From: Chryseobacterium sp.
GTDB taxonomy: Bacteria > Bacteroidota > Bacteroidia > Flavobacteriales > Weeksellaceae
Reading direction: 5' to 3'
DNA length: 64,000 nucleotides
NCBI GenBank assembly: GCA_031277615.1
Contig: JAITMC010000013.1
Location: forward strand, 124,001-188,000
In this document: one piece after another, positions 26,061-34,627 of the stretch
Layout: each line of letters opens with the position of its first letter
How positions within the stretch are numbered: position 1 is the stretch's first letter
Notes under the pieces: model-generated
Seen by the model: the letters and a program-made list of their open reading frames with translations, nothing else
Told to the model about the DNA's origin: nothing
Databases searched by the model: none
Program-made: the position numbers and the translations under genes

Positions 26061-26217
26061 AAAAATCGGACAGATCATTCTTCTCACCATTGCAGTTATT
26101 GAGGAAGGATTGTATTGTTTTTATACCGCAGAAAGTATTCATTCGGGGCTGGAAACAGTTATGGATGGTTTCGGGAATTTACTTTTAACACTGATTAAAG
26201 TAACAACGTTTTTATAG
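26057..26217 (+). pseudogene. decayed copy of the small membrane gene at 28534
   Basis: Starting at the ATG at 26057, the DNA follows the 72-residue gene at 28534 (ATGAAAAAAATCGTACAGATC), but one A is missing after the first codons, which shifts the frame. The rest, to a TAG at 26217, still matches in the shared tract that reads GTVMDGFG in the intact copy. It is probably a recombination leftover. Confidence 0.65.
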
Positions 26218-26320
26218 TGAGTGAGACTCAAAAAAATATTCCTGAAAATACACCTTTAAGCTTTGGGAAAGTGACGGGATAAGCCTGAAAATTGGTCTGG
26301 GAACTATTTTCGACAGCCGC

Positions 26321-27541
26321 ATGTTTGATGATTTTGTTCCTCTTGAAGGAAAAGAATCGGGATCTAAGGCGGTAACAGCCAATAAAGACGGATATGCCAT
26401 ATTCAGCATTGATCTTACTGAATATTTCGAACAGTATATTGAAGAAGATACAGGTTCCTATATCGAGCTTTACTTTATTGCGAGATATATTGGATATGAT
26501 ATGGCTTACCTGCCGAGGGATAACAGTAAATATCTCCAGGTAGGATATTCAGACAGGACTTTGTTTATACAGTCAGCGGTAGGTGATCAGAAGTATGGTC
26601 TCCCTGAATTCAGATCTGCGGACGGAGATATCATAATCTTTAGTGGTGGCGTTGAGAGTATTGATAAGCTGGCAAGTGCAGAAAACATCAAAAAAGAAGA
26701 AGAATCTACAGCATTTGACCGTGTAAAAGATAAGATCAAAGATGAAATAGAAGGGAAGATCAAAGACAAAGCGGAAGAAATAGCTGGTAAAGGGCTTGAC
26801 AAGTTACAGAAAACTATCGCTGTCCACCAATTGAAGAAAGGAAAGCTGGGCTTAAACAACGGAAAGGTCCGAAGCAGCAGAAGACTGTATACCACCACTC
26901 AGTTTGATAATCTGGGCGAGGAATATACCGTAACAAGAGCTTCCAACTTCGGGTATGTGAGCAATGGGGAAAGGGTAACTTCAAAAGGAATCAGTCAGTT
27001 AGATTTTTTCAAAGAAACCAATGTTTACAGTAAAGTAGCCAAAGTCGGAAAAAATGCCTTAGATTGCCTTGCCTTTCTGGATCTTGCCAAATATATCTCC
27101 GGTAACGGAGAATTGCCATCTATTCCCAGCCCGGTTCCGGGACTCGACTTTGTAATTGATATTATGGTTACAGAGACGAAGGAACGTATCAAGGAAATGT
27201 GGGATGAGGCTGTGGAACATACTTTAGGAAAAGCGAAGGATTTGGGTGTTAGAGGTATTCAAGAATTTGTACTTTTAAATGCAAATTCTGATAAAAAATA
27301 TAGAATTATTGAAGCCAGCCAAGATACCATCGAAAAATTGTTATCTGGTAAAATAAGAAAAAGAGATCAGTTGGAGAATTTAGAGAAAGCTACGCAAAAA
27401 CAAGACGATGAAGTGTATAGAAAAGCTGGCAATCAACCTTATAAATCTTCTTTGAATTATATTATGTTAGTTAGAAGGGAATACGATGAAAAAATGACAG
27501 ATGATATTTTCATAATAGAAACAATATTTATAAAAAAATAA
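26321..27541 (+). CDS. N-terminally truncated T6SS effector with exchangeable C-terminal toxin
   Basis: Open for 406 residues from 26321. The frame is readable upstream to 26246 (KYTFKLWESDG...), where an in-frame stop cuts it, so it has lost the N-terminal motif of the other effectors. The visible front (residues 1-110) resembles the beta-sandwich part of the amidase effector (ANKDGYAIFSIDL), followed by a helical linker (about 120-175) and a basic middle. Base composition changes from GC-normal to AT-rich near 27241, at about residue 305, and the last 100 residues (from GIQEFVLLNANSDKK) are probably a toxin tip. No catalytic motif was recognised. The following lipoprotein is the likely immunity protein. 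Whether the truncated gene is expressed is uncertain. Confidence 0.65.
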   Translation: MFDDFVPLEGKESGSKAVTANKDGYAIFSIDLTEYFEQYIEEDTGSYIELYFIARYIGYDMAYLPRDNSKYLQVGYSDRTLFIQSAVGDQKYGLPEFRSADGDIIIFSGGVESIDKLASAENIKKEEESTAFDRVKDKIKDEIEGKIKDKAEEIAGKGLDKLQKTIAVHQLKKGKLGLNNGKVRSSRRLYTTTQFDNLGEEYTVTRASNFGYVSNGERVTSKGISQLDFFKETNVYSKVAKVGKNALDCLAFLDLAKYISGNGELPSIPSPVPGLDFVIDIMVTETKERIKEMWDEAVEHTLGKAKDLGVRGIQEFVLLNANSDKKYRIIEASQDTIEKLLSGKIRKRDQLENLEKATQKQDDEVYRKAGNQPYKSSLNYIMLVRREYDEKMTDDIFIIETIFIKK

Positions 27542-27543
27542 CT

Positions 27544-28128
27544 ATGAATAGTACCAGAATAATTATTCTATTTCTAATTTTTATCACTATATACTCTTGT
27601 AAAAATCAAGAATCGGGATTAATTTTTAAACAAAATATAAGTAATGAATTTGTTTATATAACCCCTGATAGGTATTCGGAAAGTAGAGATAGTTTAAAAA
27701 TTGATATCCCGTTAGAATTTTATATTAAGAATAATAGCAATACGAATTATGATTTCGTAGAGACGACATTTTTTATTGATAAAAAATATGTTTATCTAGG
27801 AAATTATGAAAATATTGATAAAAATACAAAAGAAATTAGGGGAGAAGATTGGGAAATACCAAAAGGAAAGGATAATACCATAACATCTCGTATTGAACAA
27901 CTTTATATTGATATGGAGGATGCCAAAAAAGTCTTTAAAAAATATGCTGTCAATAAAGAAATAGAAAGCTTTAGGGACTCAGCAAAAATTGTATCATATA
28001 AAGAATTCCGAAAAGATTTTCCTGAGATTATAAAAAAGATGGAGAAAGTTCCGGATACGATACAAATTACCACAAGAGATAATGGGAAAAAAAATTACGA
28101 ATTTAGAAGATTCAAAATAAACTGGTAA
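27544..28128 (+). CDS. putative immunity lipoprotein, intact copy
   Basis: A 194-residue lipoprotein (lipobox YSC, about residue 19) beginning two bases after the truncated effector stop. The mature part has beta-strand-like segments (LKIDIPLEFYIKNNSN). It is AT-rich. Its front third is paralogous to the fragment at 28213 (compare SLKIDIPLEFYI with SICLNVPLEFEI). It is likely to protect against the toxin tip just upstream. Confidence 0.65.
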   Translation: MNSTRIIILFLIFITIYSCKNQESGLIFKQNISNEFVYITPDRYSESRDSLKIDIPLEFYIKNNSNTNYDFVETTFFIDKKYVYLGNYENIDKNTKEIRGEDWEIPKGKDNTITSRIEQLYIDMEDAKKVFKKYAVNKEIESFRDSAKIVSYKEFRKDFPEIIKKMEKVPDTIQITTRDNGKKNYEFRRFKINW

Positions 28129-28212
28129 TCAACACAGGATTTTTAATTGATTATACCTAAGATGAGGAATGGATGAAAGAAGTTGGTAAAGCTTATAATA
28201 TTTTATTAATGA

Positions 28213-28476
28213 ATGAAACACATATTTTTATCAACCTTTTTATTGATATTATTTTCTTGTAAAGTAAAACAAGGGATTAGGATATCTGAAATCAATAGTA
28301 ATTCTTATGTTACTATTTCTGAAGATTTTAAAAAAGAAAATAATAACAGTATATGTCTTAATGTTCCTCTTGAATTTGAAATTAGCCTTCCCGAAGATAC
28401 TGGTAAAGTTACTTTTGATTTATTGAAAAATAATCATTATCAACAATTGAAGACTTCCCCTTTTTCAAACAGTTAA
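28213..28476 (+). CDS. truncated paralogue of the immunity lipoprotein
   Basis: An 87-residue lipoprotein (MKHIFLSTFLLILFSC) paralogous to the first part of 27544 and ending early. Just upstream (28160-28212) the plus strand reads as a short open stretch ending LLMNE before it, which may be the tail of a lost toxin. It may be debris or a short functional immunity protein. Confidence 0.55.
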   Translation: MKHIFLSTFLLILFSCKVKQGIRISEINSNSYVTISEDFKKENNNSICLNVPLEFEISLPEDTGKVTFDLLKNNHYQQLKTSPFSNS

Positions 28477-28533
28477 TAAATAAAAATCCCAGTTTAATTT
28501 GTATATAAATTTTATTCGGGTGACCTTAAAAAA

Positions 28534-28752
28534 ATGAAAAAAATCGTACAGATCATCCTTTTCACCATTGCAATTGTTACAGGATCAGTTGTATTGTTTT
28601 TCTATTTAATCAATACGGCAGGAAGCAGTCATTCGGGACCGGGAACAGTTATGGATGGTTTCGGGGATTTACTTTTAATACTGATGAAAGTGGTGGCCTT
28701 TTTTATAGTGAGTGTGATAGGAGTGATTATTTATTTTACCATAAAAAAGTAA
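28534..28752 (+). CDS. small two-helix membrane protein
   Basis: A 72-residue protein with two predicted membrane helices (about 4-26 and 47-69) and a short loop TAGSSHSGPGTVMDGFG. A decayed copy lies at 26057. It probably belongs to an effector/immunity set. After its stop, 28753-28860 contains an open tail (GRKYFQIDHYNHPANEKCG...) that may be toxin debris, with low confidence. Confidence 0.6.
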   Translation: MKKIVQIILFTIAIVTGSVVLFFYLINTAGSSHSGPGTVMDGFGDLLLILMKVVAFFIVSVIGVIIYFTIKK

Positions 28753-28908
28753 CTTTGGAAGAAAATATTTTCAAATAGACCATTATAATCATCCTGCTAA
28801 TGAAAAATGCGGACAAATACAATTCTTGGAAAGGACAGTTCAGGAAAAGTTATAAAAAATGAACACTATTTGATGCGTATCATCGTTTTTTATTCTAAAG
28901 TTAAAACC

Positions 28909-29415
28909 ATGAAAAACCCTTCAACACAATATCAACTTTTATTCATTCTGTTAATGATTTCCACTGCTGCTTTCTCACAAAAGATAAAGCAGGACACGAT
29001 GGTTGTATGGAACAAAAAAATCATCATTAAAGCACCTGCCGTGATGGGAAACGGTTCCATTGAAACGGAAAATGTTCTTGAAGTTGAACGTAAGGGAAAT
29101 ACGGAAATTCTCAAATTCAATGCCGTGTCCAATGGCAGCAGCTCATGGCTTTATATGCAGGATAAAGGAAATAAGATCTGCATTACCAAAGAACTGAGCT
29201 ATAGCAACGGAATTTATAAAAAAGAGCTAACGAAAAACGATTTCGATTACCTGCCCGCGACTCAGGTCTGTGTAAAAGAAAGATCGGTGAAGGTTGATAA
29301 AAGTATTTCGGTAACGGATTTTTTTAAATTCAAACCCGTTGACTGTTATCAATGTCCCATCAATATCAGTGTTGAAGACTGTATTAAAAATGGAAATAAA
29401 AAGTACCGGTGGTAA
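28909..29415 (+). CDS. secreted protein of unknown function
   Basis: A 168-residue protein from the ATG at 28909, with a signal peptide (cleavage near AAFSQKI). The mature part contains six Cys, including YQCPINISVEDC near the end, suggesting disulphides. An upstream start at 28807 would add an unlikely leader. Within the effector/immunity block it may be an immunity protein, but there is no partner toxin. Confidence 0.6.
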   Translation: MKNPSTQYQLLFILLMISTAAFSQKIKQDTMVVWNKKIIIKAPAVMGNGSIETENVLEVERKGNTEILKFNAVSNGSSSWLYMQDKGNKICITKELSYSNGIYKKELTKNDFDYLPATQVCVKERSVKVDKSISVTDFFKFKPVDCYQCPINISVEDCIKNGNKKYRW

Positions 29416-29495
29416 AAAAACCTGATCCTGATCCGATGCTGAATATCCTGCAAATACTGAAATTTTCAATACAAACATCCTGAAAACAAAATCAC

Positions 29496-30104
29496 ATGAT
29501 CAAACTGATAACCTTAATTGCTGCTACAATACTTCTTTTACTTATTTTCGTCATCATATTTATTTTTGCTTTGGTCAGGAAGACAAAAAGGTTCTTTATT
29601 CTGGCTGTTGTATTCTTTTTACTAGCTTTTAGCACAGGTTTTTATACCTTGTACTTCGGTTTACAGAAAGGGAAAGAAAAAACAGGGCAGGTAGCCAGAA
29701 ATGCTTTTGAAAAAGTATTTCCGACATTTAATAGTGACCGGCCGGACACGGAAGCCAACAAAAAGAATTTCAGAAACTTCATCAAAGTGGATATTACCCC
29801 TGATGTGAAAAATATTTACTGTTTTGATGATGCTATCGGACAGGATGCAGATTATATGTTTTCGTTTAGCTGTAATCCGGAAACCGCTGAAAAAATAATT
29901 GAAAGACACCGTTTGGTAAAAGACAGTTTAAGAGGAAACAACCAGGACGGCCTTCAGGATGATTTCTTTTGGTGGGATAAAAAGAAGATTAATGAACTCG
30001 AAAGCTATTCCTGGGATTCAAATCATGAAGGAAAAAATTTTCATAAAATATTCTGGTATGATCATGAGCATCAGAAAGCCTATTATTTTGAATATGATTT
30101 ATAG
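29496..30104 (+). CDS. membrane protein of unknown function, possible immunity protein
   Basis: A 202-residue protein with two N-terminal membrane helices (about 4-27 and 32-55) and a large C-terminal soluble domain rich in Asp/Asn and aromatic residues (YYFEYDL end). No family recognised. Composition is close to the genome average. It could be an immunity protein of a membrane-acting toxin. Confidence 0.6.
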   Translation: MIKLITLIAATILLLLIFVIIFIFALVRKTKRFFILAVVFFLLAFSTGFYTLYFGLQKGKEKTGQVARNAFEKVFPTFNSDRPDTEANKKNFRNFIKVDITPDVKNIYCFDDAIGQDADYMFSFSCNPETAEKIIERHRLVKDSLRGNNQDGLQDDFFWWDKKKINELESYSWDSNHEGKNFHKIFWYDHEHQKAYYFEYDL

Positions 30105-30168
30105 GAAGAAATTATTCCTTATCAAACTTAAATGTATACATCCAGATCAATAATAACAGATCCTGAAA

Positions 30169-30984
30169 ATGAAAAAAATAATTCCCTGCTTAGTCTTTTT
30201 TTTAATCATAGTGTCCTGTAGTGAGCAGGAAAAAGAAGGAAGGATCACTTATCCCAAAGAAAAAATTCAAAATACAGAAAAATTTAATGTTAAACGGTTT
30301 GAAAACTACCCTGATGTAGTCAGTATGGAGGACGAAAAAAAGCTGCCTTCCAGAAAAGATACCCTGCCGGATGGGACTATTATTGAATATTCATTCCGTG
30401 ACAACAAAGAAGACGGTAACAAGAGGTATTATACCAAAACCCTTATTCCGCCGCCACCCGCACTTTTCAAAAAAGTAAAAGATTTTTATCCCTCAGGAAT
30501 TATTCAGAAAGAATCGGACGTTTTTATCGGGGAAATGAATATTGAACCGTTTTATAACAATATAATGGTAAAAGACTATGACCGGCAAGGGTACCTTATC
30601 AAAATCACCGATTACGCTGACTTTGACAAAAAGGTGAAAATCAAATTAAAAGACCTTCTGGAAATTCTGCAGAAAGAACCTATGATCAGAGAGGTAAGCG
30701 ACGCCAATAAGGAAAGTTTGTTTCTCGGCTTTTTTAATAAAGAAATAACCAAAGATAAAATAACTGCAGAGCGGGTAATCAGTGAGCTTAAATCAAATGA
30801 TTGTAACGGAAACATCCTGAACCCCTACAGCGATGCCGAACGGAAAAATATAAAAATCTCCCTGGATAAAGACAGTTGGATCGTTACCAAAGATAACTAT
30901 CCCGGCGGATATTGGGATTATAAAATAGATGCGAGTACAGGAAAAGTAATTAGTGTTATGTATCGTCTGGAGAACAGACCTTAG
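30169..30984 (+). CDS. lipoprotein of unknown function, possible immunity protein
   Basis: A 271-residue lipoprotein (lipobox IVSC, Cys17). The C-terminal end (WIVTKDNYPGGYWDYKIDASTGKVISV) resembles a PepSY-type strand motif. It is the last gene before the vgrG copy 2 spacer. No effector gene stands directly before it. Confidence 0.6.
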   Translation: MKKIIPCLVFFLIIVSCSEQEKEGRITYPKEKIQNTEKFNVKRFENYPDVVSMEDEKKLPSRKDTLPDGTIIEYSFRDNKEDGNKRYYTKTLIPPPPALFKKVKDFYPSGIIQKESDVFIGEMNIEPFYNNIMVKDYDRQGYLIKITDYADFDKKVKIKLKDLLEILQKEPMIREVSDANKESLFLGFFNKEITKDKITAERVISELKSNDCNGNILNPYSDAERKNIKISLDKDSWIVTKDNYPGGYWDYKIDASTGKVISVMYRLENRP

Positions 30985-31243
30985 GAAAGGCTGATCAATA
31001 TTCATGTTTTTGTGTATTTCAGATTAACAAATTATTAACAGATCGGAATAATGACGGATATTCATCAGTAAAGTTCCTGAAATTCATAGATTGGGGAGTA
31101 TTTATATCCCTGAATATAGGGATTTTGATGATTTTAACAAAAATTGAGCATGAACTTTCCTTAAAAATACAGTCCGGTTGGAATTTTTTTATTAATTTTA
31201 ATCTATTCAAACACAGTAAAATATGAAAACCCAAACACAAAAT

Positions 31244-33160
31244 ATGCCGAAAAGCTCTTCTTTTCGTCCGGCTCAGAATGCGGACGGAATTTCTGAGAAT
31301 CACCATTCCGGGATCAACCGCCTGGTGAAACTGTCATTGGTGGTAGAAGGAAAAATTATTAAATTCTACAAACACTTCAAGTTGAAACAAAGCGCTCAGC
31401 GCCATCATGAATTTACCTTAACTTTAGCTCATGATGCCCTGGGAGACCGCCAGACCCATACCCTTGAAGAAGCCAATAAATTCCTGGGGAAACGTCTTAC
31501 CGCGGTTATTTCCTATAAAGACATCGAAAACAGCCCCGAAAGAAATTTCGTGGGAATCATCACCAAAGTAGGATTCAGCCAGGAAAAAATGAGTCTTGGT
31601 AATATTGTCCTTTCCGGATACAGCCCGACGATTCTTCTTGACGGAGCGCCGCATGTCCAGAGCTTTGGAGGCGGTCAGCCTGTCAACATGGGTATTATTG
31701 CCGAAGAAGTCATTAAACAGGGAATCGATAAAAGCCGTTTTGATATCAGGGTAGATGCCAACGACTATTCCCAGATCATCTACAGCAGCCAATACGATGA
31801 AACCCACTATAACTATTTGGCAAGAATGGCGGAAGCCTATGGCGAACAGTTCTATTATGACGGTGAAGTCCTTCATTTTGGAAAACTTCCTCCACAGAAC
31901 AAAGCGATCCAGCTGTTTTACGGAAGCAATGCTGATCATATTAAGGTCGAATTAAAGGCAGTTCATACCAGACCTGAATTCTATGGCTATAACAGCAGCC
32001 GTCATGAAAAGCTTACCTCCGGATCCACACCGATCAACCACGTAGGAGATTTAGCCAAAACATCCTACGCTCAAAATAATAACATTTATAAAACACCGGC
32101 TCTTCAGGTGGCACCGATCAAAGCTTCTACGCACCTTGATGTGGAACACGCACAGTTGAGTACCTCAGGAAGCCGTGCAGTAGACGTATTTTCCATTTCC
32201 GGGTCTACTACCGTACCGTTTCTTCATCCGGGATGTGTAGCCGATATCCAGATGCGTAAACCGGATTCCAATGAGACTTCTTATTTCACAAGGATCATGA
32301 TCACGGAAGCAGAACATGAAATTGACACCATCGGTCAGTATACCGGAAGCTTTGAAGCCATTGCTTCAGACACCGGCTACCTTCCGAAACCTGATTTTAC
32401 CTTACCGAAAGCTGAGCCCCAGGTGGCCACTGTAATTTCCAATACCGACCCTGAAGGTCAGGGAAGAGTTCAGGTAAGATTCGACTGGCAGAATAATGAT
32501 ACCACCCATTTTATCCGAATGATGAGTCCTGATGCAGGAGGAACCGATCAGATTACCCAAAACAGAGGCTATGTTGCCATTCCTGAAGTAGGAGACCAAG
32601 TGATGGTGAACTTTGTTCACAGTCATCCGGACAGACCTTTCGTGATGGGAGGAATGTTCCATGGCGGTGTAGGATTAGGAGGCGGAGTAGACAACCGTGT
32701 TAAATCTATCCAGACCCGAAGCGGCCACAGAGTAGTGTTCACCGAAGATGAAAGCATTATCATCACCGATAAATCCGGTAATGAAATCCATCTGGATACC
32801 ACCGGAAGCAATATCAACATTACGGCACCGGAAACCCTTAACATTACGGCCAAAAATATGAACATCAATATTGCCGAAAATATTACCACAACAGCAGGAA
32901 TGAACGTCTCCGAAACCGTTGGAATGAATAAAAATACCAGCGTAGGAATGCTCAATATGGTGAACGTAGGAACCAATTTCATCACCAATGTGGTCGGAAA
33001 AATGGTGGAAATGATCCAGGGCAATAAAGAATCCCATACCGAAAAAGACCGCGTAAGAACCACCAACGGCAGTGTAACCGCCCAAAGCAAAGGAACTTAC
33101 CAGCAACATTCTGAAAAAGATGTTCAGAACAACTCGGGAGAGAAGTCTAAAAACCATTAG
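31244..33160 (+). CDS. tssI: T6SS spike protein TssI (VgrG), copy 2
   Basis: A 638-residue VgrG, identical in length to copy 1 if started at the ATG at 31244, whose upstream context (ACACAAAAT) is like that of copy 1; the ATG at 31223 would add seven residues. It is almost identical to copy 1 through the OB-fold and the DITH/TTGSNI region and then diverges in the C-terminal beta-helix (repeats such as NVSETVGMNKNTSVGM). It has no tssD partner beside it. The C-terminal end is the likely cargo contact. Confidence 0.95.
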   Translation: MPKSSSFRPAQNADGISENHHSGINRLVKLSLVVEGKIIKFYKHFKLKQSAQRHHEFTLTLAHDALGDRQTHTLEEANKFLGKRLTAVISYKDIENSPERNFVGIITKVGFSQEKMSLGNIVLSGYSPTILLDGAPHVQSFGGGQPVNMGIIAEEVIKQGIDKSRFDIRVDANDYSQIIYSSQYDETHYNYLARMAEAYGEQFYYDGEVLHFGKLPPQNKAIQLFYGSNADHIKVELKAVHTRPEFYGYNSSRHEKLTSGSTPINHVGDLAKTSYAQNNNIYKTPALQVAPIKASTHLDVEHAQLSTSGSRAVDVFSISGSTTVPFLHPGCVADIQMRKPDSNETSYFTRIMITEAEHEIDTIGQYTGSFEAIASDTGYLPKPDFTLPKAEPQVATVISNTDPEGQGRVQVRFDWQNNDTTHFIRMMSPDAGGTDQITQNRGYVAIPEVGDQVMVNFVHSHPDRPFVMGGMFHGGVGLGGGVDNRVKSIQTRSGHRVVFTEDESIIITDKSGNEIHLDTTGSNINITAPETLNITAKNMNINIAENITTTAGMNVSETVGMNKNTSVGMLNMVNVGTNFITNVVGKMVEMIQGNKESHTEKDRVRTTNGSVTAQSKGTYQQHSEKDVQNNSGEKSKNH

Positions 33161-33232
33161 ACTGTCAGTAAAAATTTTATTTTGCGGAAGGTAATAGTAT
33201 AAACTCTCTGGAGAGGATACAAACTTAAGAGA

Positions 33233-33898
33233 ATGAAATTACGCATTATAATATTTTTATGTACTTTTTTTACTGTATCATGTACATCACAGCTCCCATT
33301 AATTGATCATAAGGGAATACCTTATGAAAAATTAAATGTGAAGGAATTTGATAAAAGGTTCGATGATAATCCAGATTGGCAAAAAGATGCATTTTTATTG
33401 GAAGACGGTACTTACGTACAGGAAAATGAGTACAGGGGTAATTACTACCAATATATAATTTCTTCCAATGCATATTATGGGATTGCAAAAGAGTTTTATA
33501 AGGATGGGCAGCTTAAATCTATAGGAAGGGTTTTCGGAAATAATGTAAAAATCGGAATTTGGAGATTTTACGATGAGAAAGGGATATTAAAACAGGAAAT
33601 TAATGAAGATTTGAAGTTTGGGAGTTTTAGTTATAATGATATTTTAAAATATCTGCACGCTCATAATAAATTAAAAATGGTTAATAAGGATATTCCTGCG
33701 ATTTATTATTTAGATGCTCATTTTGATGATAAAAAATGGAATATTTCAGTTTTTGTTCCTGTGGATCAGAGTAAAATGTGTAAAGATTGCCCTATAGGAT
33801 CAATTGATGAATATAATTTTGATACAGAAACCGGAAAATTAATTTATAAAAAAGAAGGTATTAAAATAGTTCAGGACTTTAATGACTTACAGAATTGA
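33233..33898 (+). CDS. MORN-repeat lipoprotein, orphan immunity-like
   Basis: A 221-residue lipoprotein (VSC lipobox) with MORN-type patterns (YGIAKEFYKDGQLKSIGRVFGNNVKIGIWRFYDEKG). The composition is AT-rich, unlike the vgrG before it. It overlaps the next gene by 17 bases. There is no effector between vgrG copy 2 and it, so its partner may have been lost or may be elsewhere. Confidence 0.6.
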   Translation: MKLRIIIFLCTFFTVSCTSQLPLIDHKGIPYEKLNVKEFDKRFDDNPDWQKDAFLLEDGTYVQENEYRGNYYQYIISSNAYYGIAKEFYKDGQLKSIGRVFGNNVKIGIWRFYDEKGILKQEINEDLKFGSFSYNDILKYLHAHNKLKMVNKDIPAIYYLDAHFDDKKWNISVFVPVDQSKMCKDCPIGSIDEYNFDTETGKLIYKKEGIKIVQDFNDLQN

Positions 33899-34553
33899 AA
33901 TCAATAAGTATGTTACTCTAATCATAATAACCTTCTTTATGGGAGGTTGTAAGATCAGTTCACAAAAACCACCAAAAATTGAGAACGCTGTTTTAGACTA
34001 TAAAACTGATTCTTTAGTTGTTTGGAGTCTTTTAAGCTCTGACAATAAAAATAGTATTGTTCTGACAGAGGTAAGAAAACGATATGGGATTGAAAATGGA
34101 AGACTATATGATAAAAAACAGAAAAATACCGTTTCGGGCTTAACGATTCAAATGAAAAAGAATGATCATAATGCAGAAGATGTATATATATCAAATGGAT
34201 TACCAATATATGCATATTATGAAAAGAATCATAATAATATGGATTGGAGGCTAATCAACTATGATGTGAAAGGTAATTTAGACGGTGTATTTGTTGTAGG
34301 TAATTATCAAACCCATTTTATGAATGGTAGTGGGGATTGGAAAAACTATTACTTCAAAGAATATAAAAATCCTAATGATACTGTTTTTGAAATCCTGGAA
34401 GAAGGTAAAGTGAAAAATAATTTCAAAGTAGGAGTATGGAAATACTATAATAAAGATGGTAAAATAGAAAAAACTAAAACTTATACCCTAAAAGACGCTG
34501 TAGATGTTCGCTTCCCGTTTTGTATATTTAATAAAAACGAGCCGTGTTATTGA
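33882..34553 (+). CDS. MORN-like lipoprotein, orphan immunity-like
   Basis: A 223-residue lipoprotein (lipobox MGGC, about residue 23) with MORN-like patterns (KNNFKVGVWKYYNKDGKIEK). It begins 17 bases inside the preceding gene. AT-rich. Probably an immunity-type protein paired with the one before. Confidence 0.6.
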   Translation: MTYRIEINKYVTLIIITFFMGGCKISSQKPPKIENAVLDYKTDSLVVWSLLSSDNKNSIVLTEVRKRYGIENGRLYDKKQKNTVSGLTIQMKKNDHNAEDVYISNGLPIYAYYEKNHNNMDWRLINYDVKGNLDGVFVVGNYQTHFMNGSGDWKNYYFKEYKNPNDTVFEILEEGKVKNNFKVGVWKYYNKDGKIEKTKTYTLKDAVDVRFPFCIFNKNEPCY

Positions 34554-34627
34554 AATTTTTGAAACCGGTATCTACAGAGCTATCATTAACAGATGTATGT
34601 TGAAATGAAATTTAAACCCATTAAACA

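Noticed and set aside
28753-28860. Toxin tail reading GRKYFQIDHYNHP...
   Set aside because: Open for only about 36 codons after a stop, with no start; too little to call a gene.
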